A DNA stretch of 64,000 nucleotides from Pseudomonas crudilactis (GCF_013433315.1 NZ_WXVV01000008.1:124001-188000), one strand, 5' to 3'. Counted from the stretch's first letter, positions 17,783-27,643 are shown. Numbers and translations are program-made. The notes: a model not told the origin generated them from the letters alone.

Positions 17783-19132
17783 ATGACTGATTTACTCACG
17801 TCCATTCAAGCCGCACTCGGCTTGCCGCACACGCCGATTCCGTTCACCGCCGATGGCGCCCTGCCCTCGGCATTCGCGGTCACCGAGCTTGCCTGCGCCA
17901 GCATGGCCGCTGCCGGTCAGGCCGTCAGCCAATTGATCGAACAGCAGACCGGTCACTTGCCCGATATTGAAGTCGACCGACGCCTGGCCTCGTTCTGGTT
18001 CTCGACCTCGCTGCGCCCGATGGGCTGGCAAGTACCACCGCTGTGGGACCCGGTTGCCGGAGACTACGCGACAAAGGACGGCTGGATCCGTCTGCACACC
18101 AACGCCCCGCATCACCGCGCCGCCGCTGAAAGTGTGCTCGGTGCCTGCGCCGATCGTGCCGCGATGGCGGCGAAAGTCGCGCAATGGACGAGCACAGATC
18201 TGGAGCAAGCGGTGGTTGACGCCAACGGTTGTGCCGCCGAGATGCGCAGTTGGGCGCAGTGGCAAAAGCATCCGCAGGGATTGGCGGTAAATGCCGAACC
18301 GTTGGTGCATTTCATCGATTCGCCGGATGAACACGGTCAACCGTGGCAAGGTTCGGTGGCGCAACCGTTGGCCGGGATCAAGGTGCTGGATCTGACGCGC
18401 GTACTCGCCGGTCCCACCGCCAGCCGTTTTCTCGCCGGCCTTGGCGCCAATGTATTGCGCATCGATTCACCGATCTGGAACGAGCCCGGTGTCGTCCCGG
18501 AAATGACCCTCGGCAAACGCTGCGCGCGGCTGAATCTGCATGACTCGGCGGATCGTGCGGTGTTCGAGGGCTTGTTGAAAGAAACCGATATTCTGCTGCA
18601 CGGATACCGCGCCGATGCCTTGGAAAATCTCGGGTTCGGCGTTGAGCGCCGTCGCCAGCTCGCGCCGGGCCTGATCGATGTCGGCCTCAATGCCTACGGC
18701 TGGAGCGGCCCGTGGCAAAACCGCCGTGGCTTCGACAGTCTGGTGCAGATGAGCAGCGGCATCGCCGAGGCCGGGCAGCAATGGCTGCAGGCAGACAAAC
18801 CGACGCCGTTGCCGGTGCAGGCGCTGGATCATGCGACCGGGTATTTGCTGGCGGCGAGTGCGCTCCGACTGTTGACCGAGCGTTTGAAGACGGGTCGAAG
18901 TGGCTCGGCGCGGTTGTCGCTGGCGCGGACGGCGAAACTGTTGATCGAGTCTGGGCCGGGGACGAATGAAGCATTGCAGGCGGAAGATGAGCGGGATCAG
19001 GGTTCATTTCTGGAACAGACACCGTGGGGGCCGGCGCATCGCTTGCAGGTGCCGGTGAAGATCAGCGGCACACCGATTCAATGGGCGTTGCCGGCTACAG
19101 AGTTGGGGTCTCACCAACCACGGTGGGCTTAA
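17783..19132 (+). CDS. CaiB/BaiF (family III) CoA-transferase-like protein with rearranged domain order
   Basis: A 449-residue protein. The canonical family III start, GIKVLDLTRVLAGPTASRFLAGLGANVLRID, appears only at about residue 198. It is followed by LGKRCARLNLHD, ETDILLHGYRADALENLGFG and GLIDVGLNAYGWSGPW, all typical of the large domain. The first 190 residues (DGWIRLHTNAPHH, then DRAAMAAKVAQWTSTDLEQAV) look like the small domain that normally comes after the large one, so the order seems permuted. The family moves CoA between carboxylic acids or isomerises acyl-CoAs; no substrate can be named. A GGAGG lies before the ATG at 17783. No metabolic partners are adjacent. Confidence 0.8.
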   Translation: MTDLLTSIQAALGLPHTPIPFTADGALPSAFAVTELACASMAAAGQAVSQLIEQQTGHLPDIEVDRRLASFWFSTSLRPMGWQVPPLWDPVAGDYATKDGWIRLHTNAPHHRAAAESVLGACADRAAMAAKVAQWTSTDLEQAVVDANGCAAEMRSWAQWQKHPQGLAVNAEPLVHFIDSPDEHGQPWQGSVAQPLAGIKVLDLTRVLAGPTASRFLAGLGANVLRIDSPIWNEPGVVPEMTLGKRCARLNLHDSADRAVFEGLLKETDILLHGYRADALENLGFGVERRRQLAPGLIDVGLNAYGWSGPWQNRRGFDSLVQMSSGIAEAGQQWLQADKPTPLPVQALDHATGYLLAASALRLLTERLKTGRSGSARLSLARTAKLLIESGPGTNEALQAEDERDQGSFLEQTPWGPAHRLQVPVKISGTPIQWALPATELGSHQPRWA

Positions 19133-19137
19133 AAAGC

Positions 19138-19961
19138 CCCTCACCCTAACCCTCTCCCAGAGGGAGAGGGGACTGATTGGGGGATATTCGAGAGATTCAC
19201 CGACTTGAACGAATATCGGTGAATCCCTGATCAACTTGGTCTTTCAGGTCGATGGACAGCGCAACACACATCGGTCGGCCCCCCTCCCTCCGGGAGAGGG
19301 GACTGATTGGCGGGTATTCGAGAGATTCACCGACTTGAACGATTGGTGCTGAATCCATAATCGACTCGGTCCTTCAGGTCGATGTACAACGCAACACACC
19401 TCGGTCGGCCCCCCTCCCTCCGGGAGAGGGGACTGATTGGCGGATATTCGAGAGATTCACCGACTTGAACGCTTGGCGCTGAATCCATAATCGACTCGGT
19501 CTTGCAGGTCGATGGACAGCGCAACACACCTCGGTCGGCCCCCTCTCCCTCTGGGAGAGGGGACTGATTGGCGGGTATTCGAGATATTCACCGACTTGAA
19601 CGCTTGGCGCTGAATCCATAATCGACTCGGTCTTTCAGCTCGATGTACAACGCAACACACCTCGGTCGGCCCCCTCCCTCCGGGAGAGGGGACTGATTGG
19701 CGGGTATTCGAGAGATTCACCGACTTGAACGCTTGGCGCTGAATCCATAATCGACTCGGTCCTTCAGGTCGATGTACAACGCAACATACCTCGGTCGGCC
19801 CCCCTCCCTCCGAGAGGGGACTGATTGGCGGGTATTCGAGAGATGCACCGACTTGAACGCTTGGCGCTGAATCCATAATCGACTCGGTCTTTCAGGTCGA
19901 TGTACAACGCAACACACCTCGGTCGGCCCCCTCTCCCTCTGGGAGAGGGCTGGGGTGAGGG
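19138..19961. repeat. Amplified MITE-like element: six tandem ~130-bp units
   Basis: The outer ends are the same inverted ends as in the elements at 2851 and 28018 (CCCTCACCCTAACCCTCTCC on the left, GGAGAGGGCTGGGGTGAGGG on the right). Between them six units begin with GACTGATTGG at 19171, 19301, 19431, 19562, 19691 and 19819. Each unit holds TTCACCGACTTGAACG, TGAATCCATAATCGACTCGG, TCAGGTCGATG, CGCAACACACCTCGGTCGGC and a CCCTCC-CGGGAGAGGG palindrome. Periods of 128-131 bases are not multiples of three, so the minus-strand reading frames across it are accidental. There are no unique spacers, so it is not CRISPR. Confidence 0.85.
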
Positions 19962-19989
19962 CTGCAATTTCAGGCCGAGCGATGATGTA

Positions 19990-20853
19990 TCAATCTGCCC
20001 TGCTCAAAGACGTCCACAAAAGCTGCGCCGCATACCCTCGATAAGGCCGCCAGGCCTCAGCGCGCAAAGCCAAATCCCGCGCTGTCGGTCGCACGCCCTC
20101 CAACACTTCCAGTGCCCGTAGCAGCCCGACATCGCCATGGGGAAAACCATCCAGATCGCGCAATTGCCGCAACGCAATGTACTGCGCCGTCCACTCGCCT
20201 ATCCCGTGCAACGCCAGTAGACGTGCCACTCCGTCCTCGCGATTCGGCTCGAACAATGAAGGTTCTTCCAGCAACGCCTGCGCCACCCCCGACAGCGTCC
20301 GCCCGCGACTTTTCGGCATGCCCAGCGCCGCCAGATCTGCCGCCGCCAATACGTGCGCCTCGGGAAACACATGCGTCAATCCGGGCACTGTGGATTCCAG
20401 CGTCGCGCCATATTGCGCCACCAGTTTCCCCGCCAGACGAATCGCCGCCACCACCGTAATCTGCTGCCCAAGCACCGCGCGAAAGGCCAGTTCCAAGCCA
20501 TCCCACGCTCCCGGAATCCGCAACCCCGGCCACTGGGCAATCAGCCGCGCCAGCAACGGATCATTCGCCAGATGCCCTTGCATCACCGCCAGTTCCGCAT
20601 CCAGATCAAACATCCGCCGCAACCTGACAACGATCTCGGGCACCATCAACGGATCAGGAAAATCCAGCTCAACGGCCAAGGCATTCCCTGCCTCAGGCCA
20701 AATTGAAACCGTGCCATGAAGCCCGTTCAAACCGATGCTGCGTGAATACACACCATCGACCACGACCTCCATCCCGACCACCGCCCGTGCCGCCAGAAAC
20801 CCCAACATCGCCTCCCAGTCATACGGCGGCGCATACGCAAGCGCCAACCTCAC
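19990..20853 (-). CDS. alkA: DNA-3-methyladenine glycosylase II
   Basis: A 287-residue DNA repair glycosylase of the AlkA type that removes 3-methyladenine and other alkylated bases. The N-terminal TBP-like domain (to about residue 90) is followed by a helix-hairpin-helix core, LALHGIGEWTAQYIALRQLR, and then the catalytic region FPHGDVGLLRALEVL with the Asp that activates the reaction. The start is a GTG at 20853 that overlaps the arcD stop codon (GTGA), and it gives the known family N terminus RLALAYAPPYDWEAML. It is therefore translationally coupled to the upstream antiporter gene, an odd partner functionally. No ada gene is next to it. Confidence 0.9.
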   Translation of the reverse strand: MRLALAYAPPYDWEAMLGFLAARAVVGMEVVVDGVYSRSIGLNGLHGTVSIWPEAGNALAVELDFPDPLMVPEIVVRLRRMFDLDAELAVMQGHLANDPLLARLIAQWPGLRIPGAWDGLELAFRAVLGQQITVVAAIRLAGKLVAQYGATLESTVPGLTHVFPEAHVLAAADLAALGMPKSRGRTLSGVAQALLEEPSLFEPNREDGVARLLALHGIGEWTAQYIALRQLRDLDGFPHGDVGLLRALEVLEGVRPTARDLALRAEAWRPYRGYAAQLLWTSLSRAD

Positions 20854-22277
20854 AACGACAGCACACCGCTGTACAACCCGTATGCCGCCAGCCCCGCGCC
20901 GATGACCACGCAAGTGAAAATGCCTTTCTCGACATGAGTGAACAACGGCTCGCCCGCCTCATGTTTGGCCTTGGCAAACAGGATCACCCCCGGCGCATAG
21001 AGCAACGCCGACAACAGCAAATACTTCACCCCGCCGGCATACAGCAACCACACCGCATAACCGAGGGCGATACCGCCGATCAGCAAATCCTTGGTGCGCT
21101 CTGCCGAGGCGTGTTCATAGGTTTCGCCGCGCCCGCTCAACAGCACTGCGTACGCCGCCGACCACAGGTACGGCACCAGAATCATCGACGAGGCCAGATA
21201 AATCAGGCTGGTGTAAGTGCCCGCCGAAAACAGCGTGATCAACAGGAAAATCTGGATCATCGCGTTGGTCAGCCACAACGCGTTGACCGGCACATGATTC
21301 TTGTTTTCCTTTTTCAGGAACGCCGGCATGGTCTTGTCCTTGGCCGTGGCGAAGAGGATTTCCGCACACAGCAGCGCCCACGACAACAGCGCACCGAGCA
21401 GGGAAATCGCCAGACCAATGCTGATCAACAGTGCGCCCCACGGCCCGACGATGTGCTCAAGCACCGCCGCCAGTGACGGGTTTTGCAGATTCGCCAGCTC
21501 CGGCTGGCTCATGATCCCCAGCGACAGCACGTTGACCAGCACCAGCAGCGCCAGTACGCCGATAAATCCGATCACCGTGGCGCGGCCGACGTCGCTGCGT
21601 TTTTCCGCCCGCGCCGAGTACACACTGGCGCCTTCGATGCCGATGAACACGAACACCGTGACCAGCATCATGTTGCGCACCTGATCCATCACCCCGCCGA
21701 AATTCGGGTTGCTGGTGCCCCAGATATCGCGGGTAAAAATGTCAGCCTTGAAGGCGACGGCAGCGATGACGATGAACATGATCAGCGGTACGACTTTGGC
21801 CACCGTGGTCAGTTGATTGATCAGCGCCGCCTCCTTGATCCCGCGCATCACCAGAAAATGCACGGCCCACAGCAGCACCGACGCGCAACCAATAGCGATC
21901 GGCGTATTGCCCTGGCCGAACACCGGAAAGAAGTAACCGAGGGTGCTGAACAGCAGGACGAAATAACCGACGTTGCCCAGCCAGGCGCTGATCCAGTAAC
22001 CCCAGGCGGACGAGAAACCCATGTAGTCGCCAAACCCGGCCTTGGCGTAAGCGTAGACACCCGAGTCCAGTTCCGGCTTGCGATTGGCCAACGTCTGAAA
22101 CACGAACGCCAGGGTCAACATACCGATCGCCGTGATGCCCCAGCCGATCAGAATCGCCCCGGCATCGGCGCGTGCTGCCATGTTCTGCGGCAACGAGAAA
22201 ATCCCCCCGCCAATCATCGAACCCACCACCAGGGCGATCAACGCGCCAAGGCGCAGCTTTTGCGTCGGTTGCGACAT
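20850..22277 (-). CDS. arcD: Basic amino acid antiporter, ArcD type (first paralog)
   Basis: A 475-residue inner-membrane transporter of the APC superfamily with about 12-13 membrane segments. It opens with KLRLGALIALVVGSMIGGGIFSLPQNMA, the substrate-binding GS-GGGIF region of arginine:ornithine and related antiporters. It is the same length as the second copy at 22704-24131 and closely similar, but on the opposite strand and not joined to arcA. It may exchange arginine for ornithine or have shifted to another basic amino acid. AAGGGAAA precedes the ATG at 22277. Confidence 0.87.
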   Translation of the reverse strand: MSQPTQKLRLGALIALVVGSMIGGGIFSLPQNMAARADAGAILIGWGITAIGMLTLAFVFQTLANRKPELDSGVYAYAKAGFGDYMGFSSAWGYWISAWLGNVGYFVLLFSTLGYFFPVFGQGNTPIAIGCASVLLWAVHFLVMRGIKEAALINQLTTVAKVVPLIMFIVIAAVAFKADIFTRDIWGTSNPNFGGVMDQVRNMMLVTVFVFIGIEGASVYSARAEKRSDVGRATVIGFIGVLALLVLVNVLSLGIMSQPELANLQNPSLAAVLEHIVGPWGALLISIGLAISLLGALLSWALLCAEILFATAKDKTMPAFLKKENKNHVPVNALWLTNAMIQIFLLITLFSAGTYTSLIYLASSMILVPYLWSAAYAVLLSGRGETYEHASAERTKDLLIGGIALGYAVWLLYAGGVKYLLLSALLYAPGVILFAKAKHEAGEPLFTHVEKGIFTCVVIGAGLAAYGLYSGVLSL

Positions 22278-22703
22278 TTCAGTTTCCCTTTTTGTGTGGT
22301 GATCGGTTGTTTGTAACGACTATTTACTAAATCAATAAAGCAAGATGATGGCTATCAGGTAAAGCCACTAAATATATAGCCGATGACGCTAACGCCTAGC
22401 ACGTTAAGACAGTTTTGTGCGCTGATCCTGATAAATCAATTCTGTACTGAAAACAGAGGCGGAAAATTTGCCAAAAGCTGAAAAAGAACTAGCGTGATAA
22501 TTCGAAAGTAATAATAGCCATTCCCAAAGATGTAGCCACAACGCCTCTAGGACGGGCCTTGCGGGCAGGAGCTTTATGCCTTCAGCCGGAGCCTAAGTCA
22601 TTCATTAACAATGGAATGTGACCATGCACTGATCTAAGTCAGCTGTTTGAACAGACAACAGAACTACGCTGTGATCTCTTCTCTCCTGCAATGGAGTCAT
22701 GCA
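22278..22703. promoter_or_regulatory. Intergenic region between the divergent arcD paralogs, with an Anr-like box
   Basis: This 426-bp AT-richer region separates the two arcD genes. The dyad CTGATCTAAGTCAG (22629-22642) has the TTGAT-N4-(A/G)TCAA layout of Anr/FNR sites with both outer bases changed, and is well placed about 60 bases before the second arcD. A weaker match, CTGATCCTGATAAA, lies at 22422-22435. Low-oxygen activation by Anr is known for the P. aeruginosa arc operon. I see no gene in the region. Confidence 0.45.
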
Positions 22704-24131
22704 ATGTCTGAAGCTCCCGGAAAACTACGACTAGGTGCACTGGTTGCATTGGTAGTCGGCTCAATGATCGGTGGCGGGATATTTTCTTTGCCACAAAACA
22801 TGGCCGCCAGCGCCGACGTCGGTGCAGTACTGATCGGTTGGGCCATCACCGCTGTCGGCATGCTCACTCTCGCTTTTGTCTTTCAAACCCTCGCCAATCG
22901 CAAGCCTGACCTGGACGGCGGTGTCTACGCCTACGCCAAGGCCGGATTCGGCGATTACATGGGTTTCTCGTCCGCCTGGGGTTACTGGATCAGCGCCTGG
23001 CTGGGCAACGTCGGTTACTTCGTTCTGCTGTTCAGCACCCTCGGTTATTTCTTCCCGATTTTCGGTGAAGGCAACACCGTTGCTGCGGTAATCGGCGCCT
23101 CGGTTTTACTGTGGGCCGTGCACTTTCTGGTGCTGCGCGGGATCAAGGAAGCGGCGTTCATCAACCTCGTGACCACGGTCGCCAAGGTCGTACCGCTGCT
23201 GCTGTTCGTGTTGATCGCGGTGTTCGCCTTCAAACTGGACATCTTCACCGCCGACATCTGGGGCATCAAAAACCCGGATCTGGGCAGTGTGATGAACCAG
23301 GTGCGCAACATGATGCTGGTCACCGTCTGGGTGTTCATCGGCATCGAGGGTGCGAGCATCTTCTCGGCCCGTGCGGAAAAACGCTCGGACGTCGGCAAAG
23401 CCACCGTGATCGGTTTCATCACCGTGCTGCTGTTTCTGGTGCTGGTGAACGTGCTGTCGCTGGGCATCATGACCCAACCGGAACTGGCGAAACTGCAGAA
23501 CCCGTCGATGGCCGCCGTGCTTGAGCATGTAGTCGGTCACTGGGGCGCGGTGCTGATCAGCGTCGGTCTGATCATCTCCTTGCTGGGAGCGCTGCTGTCG
23601 TGGGTGCTGCTGTGTGCGGAGATCATGTTCGCCGCCGCCAAAGACCACACCATGCCGGAGTTCCTGCGTAAGGAGAACGCCAACCACGTACCGGTCAACG
23701 CCCTGTGGCTGACCAATGCGATGGTGCAGATTTTCCTGATCATCACGCTGTTCTCGGCAAGTACTTACCTGTCGCTGATCTACCTCGCCACCTCGATGAT
23801 TCTGGTGCCGTACCTGTGGTCGGCGGCCTATGCCCTGCTGCTGGCGGTGCGCGGCGAAAGCTACGAGGGCTTCGCGGCCGAGCGGCGCAAGGATCTGATT
23901 ATCGGCGGCATCGCGCTGATCTATGCGGTCTGGTTGCTCTACGCCGGCGGTGTGAAATACCTGCTGCTCTCCGCCCTGCTCTATGCGCCCGGCGCGATCC
24001 TGTTCGCCAAAGCCAAGCTGGAACTCAAACAACCGATTTTCACTAACGTCGAGAAGCTGATTTTCGCCGCAGTGGTCGTGGGTGCCCTGGTGGCTGCCTA
24101 CGGTCTCTACGACGGCTTCCTGACTCTGTAA
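22704..24131 (+). CDS. arcD: Arginine:ornithine antiporter (second paralog, head of the arc operon)
   Basis: A 475-residue APC-family antiporter that exchanges external arginine for internal ornithine in the arginine deiminase pathway. It has the same N-terminal signature as the first copy (KLRLGALVALVVGSMIGGGI) and about 12-13 membrane helices. I start at the ATG at 22704, which follows GGAG and gives exactly the length of the paralog. The longer reading to 22647 is not supported. It is the first gene of arcD-arcA-arcB-arcC, with 33 bases before arcA, so it is the most likely functional arginine:ornithine exchanger of the pair. Confidence 0.92.
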   Translation: MSEAPGKLRLGALVALVVGSMIGGGIFSLPQNMAASADVGAVLIGWAITAVGMLTLAFVFQTLANRKPDLDGGVYAYAKAGFGDYMGFSSAWGYWISAWLGNVGYFVLLFSTLGYFFPIFGEGNTVAAVIGASVLLWAVHFLVLRGIKEAAFINLVTTVAKVVPLLLFVLIAVFAFKLDIFTADIWGIKNPDLGSVMNQVRNMMLVTVWVFIGIEGASIFSARAEKRSDVGKATVIGFITVLLFLVLVNVLSLGIMTQPELAKLQNPSMAAVLEHVVGHWGAVLISVGLIISLLGALLSWVLLCAEIMFAAAKDHTMPEFLRKENANHVPVNALWLTNAMVQIFLIITLFSASTYLSLIYLATSMILVPYLWSAAYALLLAVRGESYEGFAAERRKDLIIGGIALIYAVWLLYAGGVKYLLLSALLYAPGAILFAKAKLELKQPIFTNVEKLIFAAVVVGALVAAYGLYDGFLTL

Positions 24132-24164
24132 CCCCTGATTGTTTTGTTATCTGGAGGATCTGAA

Positions 24165-25421
24165 ATGACCACGGAAAAAGTTAAGTACGGCGTCCATTCC
24201 GAAGCCGGCAAACTGCGCAAAGTCATGGTGTGCTCCCCAGGTCTGGCCCATCAGCGGCTGACCCCGAACAACTGCGATGAACTGCTGTTCGACGACGTGC
24301 TCTGGGTGGCTCAGGCCAAGCGCGACCACTTCGACTTCGTCACCAAGATGCGCGAGCGCGGCATCGACGTGCTGGAAATGCACAACCTGCTGACTGACAT
24401 CGTCGCTATCCCTGAGGCACTGGACTGGATTCTCGAGCGCAAGGTCACCGCCGACTCAGTGGGCCTGGGCCTGATCAACGAAGTCAAATCCTGGCTGAAG
24501 AGCCTGGAGCCACGGCACATCGCTGAATTCCTGATTGGTGGCGTGTCTGCCGATGATCTGCCGGACAGTTTCGGCGGCAAGACCATCCAGATGTTCCGCG
24601 ACTTCCTCGGCCACTCCAGCTTCATTCTGCCGCCGCTGCCGAACACCCAGTTCACCCGCGACACCACCTGCTGGATCTACGGCGGCGTAACGCTGAACCC
24701 GATGTACTGGCCAGCGCGCCGTCAGGAAACCCTGCTGGCCACCGCCATTTACAAATTCCACCCACAGTTCACCAACGCCGAATTCGAAATCTGGTACGGC
24801 GACCCAGACAAGGAGCACGGCAGCTCCACCCTTGAAGGGGGCGACGTCATGCCAATCGGCAACGGCGTGGTGTTGATCGGTATGGGCGAGCGCTCATCGC
24901 GTCAGGCCATCGGCCAACTGGCGCTGAACCTGTTCAAGAACAAAGCCGTGGAAAAAGTCATCGTCGCCGGCCTGCCGAAGTCCCGCGCGGCGATGCACCT
25001 GGACACGGTGTTCAGCTTCTGCGATCGCGACCTCGTGACGATTTTCCCTGAGGTGGTTAATCAGATTGTCGCGTTCACCCTGCGCCCTGACGAAAGCAAA
25101 CAGGGCGGCATCGACATCCGCCGCGAAGAAGGCACCTTCCTGGACACCGTGGCCAAAGCCCTCAACCTGGCGAAGCTGCGCGTGGTGGAAACAGGCGGCA
25201 ACAGCTTCGCCGCCGAGCGCGAGCAATGGGACGACGGCAACAACGTGGTGGCCGTGGAGCCGGGCGTGGTCATCGGCTACGACCGCAACACCTACACCAA
25301 CACCCTGCTGCGCAAGGCCGGCGTGGAAGTCATCACCATCAGCGCCGGTGAACTGGGCCGAGGCCGTGGCGGCGGCCACTGCATGACCTGCCCGATCGTG
25401 CGTGACCCAATCGATTACTAA
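24165..25421 (+). CDS. arcA: Arginine deiminase
   Basis: A 418-residue cytoplasmic enzyme that hydrolyses arginine to citrulline and ammonia, the first step of the arginine deiminase pathway. The nucleophile is Cys406 in [15 protein letters not shown], the same position as in the P. aeruginosa enzyme as I remember it. Other active-site signatures are [22 protein letters not shown] and EGGDVMPIG. The start at 24165 follows a GGAGG, and the reading from 24144 is too long. It lies between the antiporter and arcB. Confidence 0.96.
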   Translation: MTTEKVKYGVHSEAGKLRKVMVCSPGLAHQRLTPNNCDELLFDDVLWVAQAKRDHFDFVTKMRERGIDVLEMHNLLTDIVAIPEALDWILERKVTADSVGLGLINEVKSWLKSLEPRHIAEFLIGGVSADDLPDSFGGKTIQMFRDFLGHSSFILPPLPNTQFTRDTTCWIYGGVTLNPMYWPARRQETLLATAIYKFHPQFTNAEFEIWYGDPDKEHGSSTLEGGDVMPIGNGVVLIGMGERSSRQAIGQLALNLFKNKAVEKVIVAGLPKSRAAMHLDTVFSFCDRDLVTIFPEVVNQIVAFTLRPDESKQGGIDIRREEGTFLDTVAKALNLAKLRVVETGGNSFAAEREQWDDGNNVVAVEPGVVIGYDRNTYTNTLLRKAGVEVITISAGELGRGRGGGHCMTCPIVRDPIDY

Positions 25422-25490
25422 ACGACCATCTCCCCGGCCGCACCCATCCCGTAGCGGCCGGGCCGATTACCGAATCCAAGGAGAATCATC

Positions 25491-26501
25491 ATGGCGTTCA
25501 ACATTCACAACCGTAACCTGCTCAGCCTGGAACACCACACCCCACGTGAGCTGCGTTACCTGCTCGACCTGTCCCGCGATCTCAAACGCGCGAAATACAC
25601 CGGCACCGAGCAACAACACCTGAAGGGCAACAACATCGCCCTGATCTTCGAAAAAACCTCGACCCGCACCCGTTGCGCGTTCGAAGTGGCGGCCTATGAC
25701 CAAGGTGCCAACGTCACCTACATCGACCCGAACTCTTCGCAGATCGGCCACAAGGAAAGTATGAAAGACACCGCCCGCGTGCTCGGGCGCATGTACGACG
25801 CCATCGAGTACCGTGGCTTCAAACAGGAAATCGTCGAAGAACTGGCCAAGTTCGCCGGTGTGCCAGTGTTCAACGGTCTGACCGATGAATATCACCCGAC
25901 TCAGATGATCGCCGACGTGCTGACCATGCGTGAACACGCCGACAAGCCGATCCATGACATCAGCTACGCCTACCTCGGCGATGCGCGCAACAACATGGGT
26001 AACTCGCTGCTGCTGGTCGGCGCCAAACTGGGCATGGACGTGCGCATCTGCGCGCCGAAAGCGCTGTGGCCACTGGATGATCTGGTCGAGCGTTGCCACA
26101 AATATGCGGAAGAAAGTGGCGCACGTATCACCCTGACTGAAGACCCGAAAGCCGCCGTTAAAGGCGTCGACTTCATTCACACCGACGTTTGGGTATCGAT
26201 GGGCGAGCCAGTGGAAGCCTGGGCCGAGCGTATCCAGCAACTGCTGCCGTACCAGGTCAACGCCGAGCTGATGAAAGCCTCCGGCAACCCACGCACCAAG
26301 TTCATGCACTGCCTGCCGGCGTTCCACAACAGCGATACCAAGGTCGGCAAACAGATTGCCGAGCAGTATCCGCATTTGAAAAACGGCATCGAAGTGACCG
26401 ACGACGTGTTCGAGTCGCCTGCCTGCATCGCCTTCGAGCAAGCGGAAAACCGCATGCACACGATCAAGGCGATTCTGGTCTCGACCCTGGCTGATCTGTA
26501 A
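25491..26501 (+). CDS. arcB: Ornithine carbamoyltransferase, catabolic
   Basis: A 336-residue enzyme that splits citrulline with phosphate into ornithine and carbamoyl phosphate, running in the catabolic direction in this pathway. The carbamoyl-phosphate motif STRTRCAFE is near residue 57, [12 protein letters not shown] near 135, and the ornithine-binding HCLPAFH near 272. Length and context between arcA and arcC identify the catabolic isozyme rather than ArgF. AAGGAG lies shortly before the ATG. Confidence 0.95.
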   Translation: MAFNIHNRNLLSLEHHTPRELRYLLDLSRDLKRAKYTGTEQQHLKGNNIALIFEKTSTRTRCAFEVAAYDQGANVTYIDPNSSQIGHKESMKDTARVLGRMYDAIEYRGFKQEIVEELAKFAGVPVFNGLTDEYHPTQMIADVLTMREHADKPIHDISYAYLGDARNNMGNSLLLVGAKLGMDVRICAPKALWPLDDLVERCHKYAEESGARITLTEDPKAAVKGVDFIHTDVWVSMGEPVEAWAERIQQLLPYQVNAELMKASGNPRTKFMHCLPAFHNSDTKVGKQIAEQYPHLKNGIEVTDDVFESPACIAFEQAENRMHTIKAILVSTLADL

Positions 26502-26535
26502 CTGGATGATCAGGTTCTCCTGATCAACCAACAAC

Positions 26536-26623
26536 CTGTAGGAGCTGCCGAAGGCTGCGATCTTTTGACTTTGCTTGTTCAAGATCAAGATCAACAGATC
26601 GCAGCCTTCGGCAGCTCCTACAG
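26536..26623. repeat. REPIN-like pair inside the arc operon (TGTAGGAGCTGCCGAAGG family)
   Basis: Inverted arms beginning CTGTAGGAGCTGCCGAAGGC lie between arcB and arcC, filling most of the 150-base gap. As a strong transcript hairpin it could protect the upstream mRNA or lower arcC expression. Confidence 0.85.
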
Positions 26624-26651
26624 GGTCATCGAATTCTGAAAGGATTGCATT

Positions 26652-27581
26652 ATGCGTATCGTCGTAGCGCTGGGCGGTAACGCCCTGCTCCGCCGTGGTG
26701 AACCGATGACCGCTGACAATCAGCGCGCCAACATCCGCATCGCCACCGAGCAAATCGCCAAGATCCATCCCGGCAACCAACTGGTCATCGCCCACGGCAA
26801 TGGCCCGCAAGTCGGCCTGCTGTCGCTGCAAGCGGCGGCCTACACCTCCGTCACCCCTTACCCGCTGGACGTGCTCGGTGCCGAAACCGAAGGCATGATC
26901 GGCTACATCATCGAACAGGAACTGGGCAACCTGCTCGACTTCGAGGTGCCGTTCGCCACCCTGCTGACCCAGGTTGAAGTCGACGCCAACGACCCTGCCT
27001 TCAAGAACCCGACCAAACCGATCGGCCCGGTTTACGACAAGGCCGAAGCGGAAAAACTCGCCGCCGATAAAGGCTGGGCGATTGCTCCGGACGGCGACAA
27101 GTTCCGCCGCGTAGTCGCCAGTCCACGGCCAAAACGCATCTTCGAAATCCGCCCGATCAAGTGGCTGCTGGACAAGGGCAGCATCGTGATTTGCGCCGGC
27201 GGTGGCGGGATTCCGACCATGTACGACGAGAACCGTAATCTCAAGGGTATCGAGGCGGTGATCGACAAGGACCTGTGCTCGTCGCTGCTCGCCGAGCAAC
27301 TGGAAGCCGACCTGCTGGTGATCGCCACTGACGTCAACGCGGCGTTCATCGACTACGGCAAACCAACGCAGAAAGCCATTGCCGAAGCGCACCCGGATGA
27401 ACTCGAACGCCTCGGTTTCGCCGCCGGTTCGATGGGACCGAAGGTGCAGGCAGCCTGCGAATTCGCGCGCCATACTGGCAAAGTTGCGGTGATCGGTTCG
27501 CTGGCGGATATCGAAGCCATCGTTCAGGGCACTGCCGGTACTCGCGTGACCACCGCCAAGCCCGGCATCAGCTATCGATAA
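26652..27581 (+). CDS. arcC: Carbamate kinase
   Basis: A 309-residue kinase of the amino acid kinase fold. It uses carbamoyl phosphate to make ATP from ADP, leaving ammonia and carbon dioxide, and so is the energy-yielding last step of the arginine deiminase pathway. Motifs: [17 protein letters not shown] at the N terminus, [13 protein letters not shown] near residue 47, [11 protein letters not shown] near 179 and [13 protein letters not shown] near 257. It follows arcB after a REPIN, in the usual operon order. AAAGGA lies ahead of the ATG. Confidence 0.95.
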   Translation: MRIVVALGGNALLRRGEPMTADNQRANIRIATEQIAKIHPGNQLVIAHGNGPQVGLLSLQAAAYTSVTPYPLDVLGAETEGMIGYIIEQELGNLLDFEVPFATLLTQVEVDANDPAFKNPTKPIGPVYDKAEAEKLAADKGWAIAPDGDKFRRVVASPRPKRIFEIRPIKWLLDKGSIVICAGGGGIPTMYDENRNLKGIEAVIDKDLCSSLLAEQLEADLLVIATDVNAAFIDYGKPTQKAIAEAHPDELERLGFAAGSMGPKVQAACEFARHTGKVAVIGSLADIEAIVQGTAGTRVTTAKPGISYR

Positions 27582-27643
27582 TTAGAAACTCCGGGGGCAG
27601 GCCCGAGGTCTGCCCTTCTCCCATGCCTTGAAAGGAGTAAACC

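Noticed and set aside
19138..19961. CRISPR array
   Set aside because: The repeat units are contiguous and about 130 bp long, there are no unique spacers, and no cas genes are nearby.
19327..19967. Overlapping minus-strand reading frames encoding repeated MDSAPSVQVG-like peptides
   Set aside because: They only mirror the 130-bp DNA repeat. The period is not a multiple of three, so the peptide drifts between frames, and there are no ribosome binding sites.
22422..22435. Second Anr-like box CTGATCCTGATAAA
   Set aside because: It matches 8 of 10 half-site bases by my count but is far from either arcD start and not symmetrical, so I do not list it as a separate site.
25467..27473. 668-residue open frame antisense to arcB and arcC
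   Set aside because: It spans two well-supported genes and the REPIN between them, and has no recognisable motif.
27595..27615. Terminator between arcC and the DUF5064 gene
   Set aside because: A 6-bp hairpin is present, but no T-run follows, so read-through is as likely as termination.
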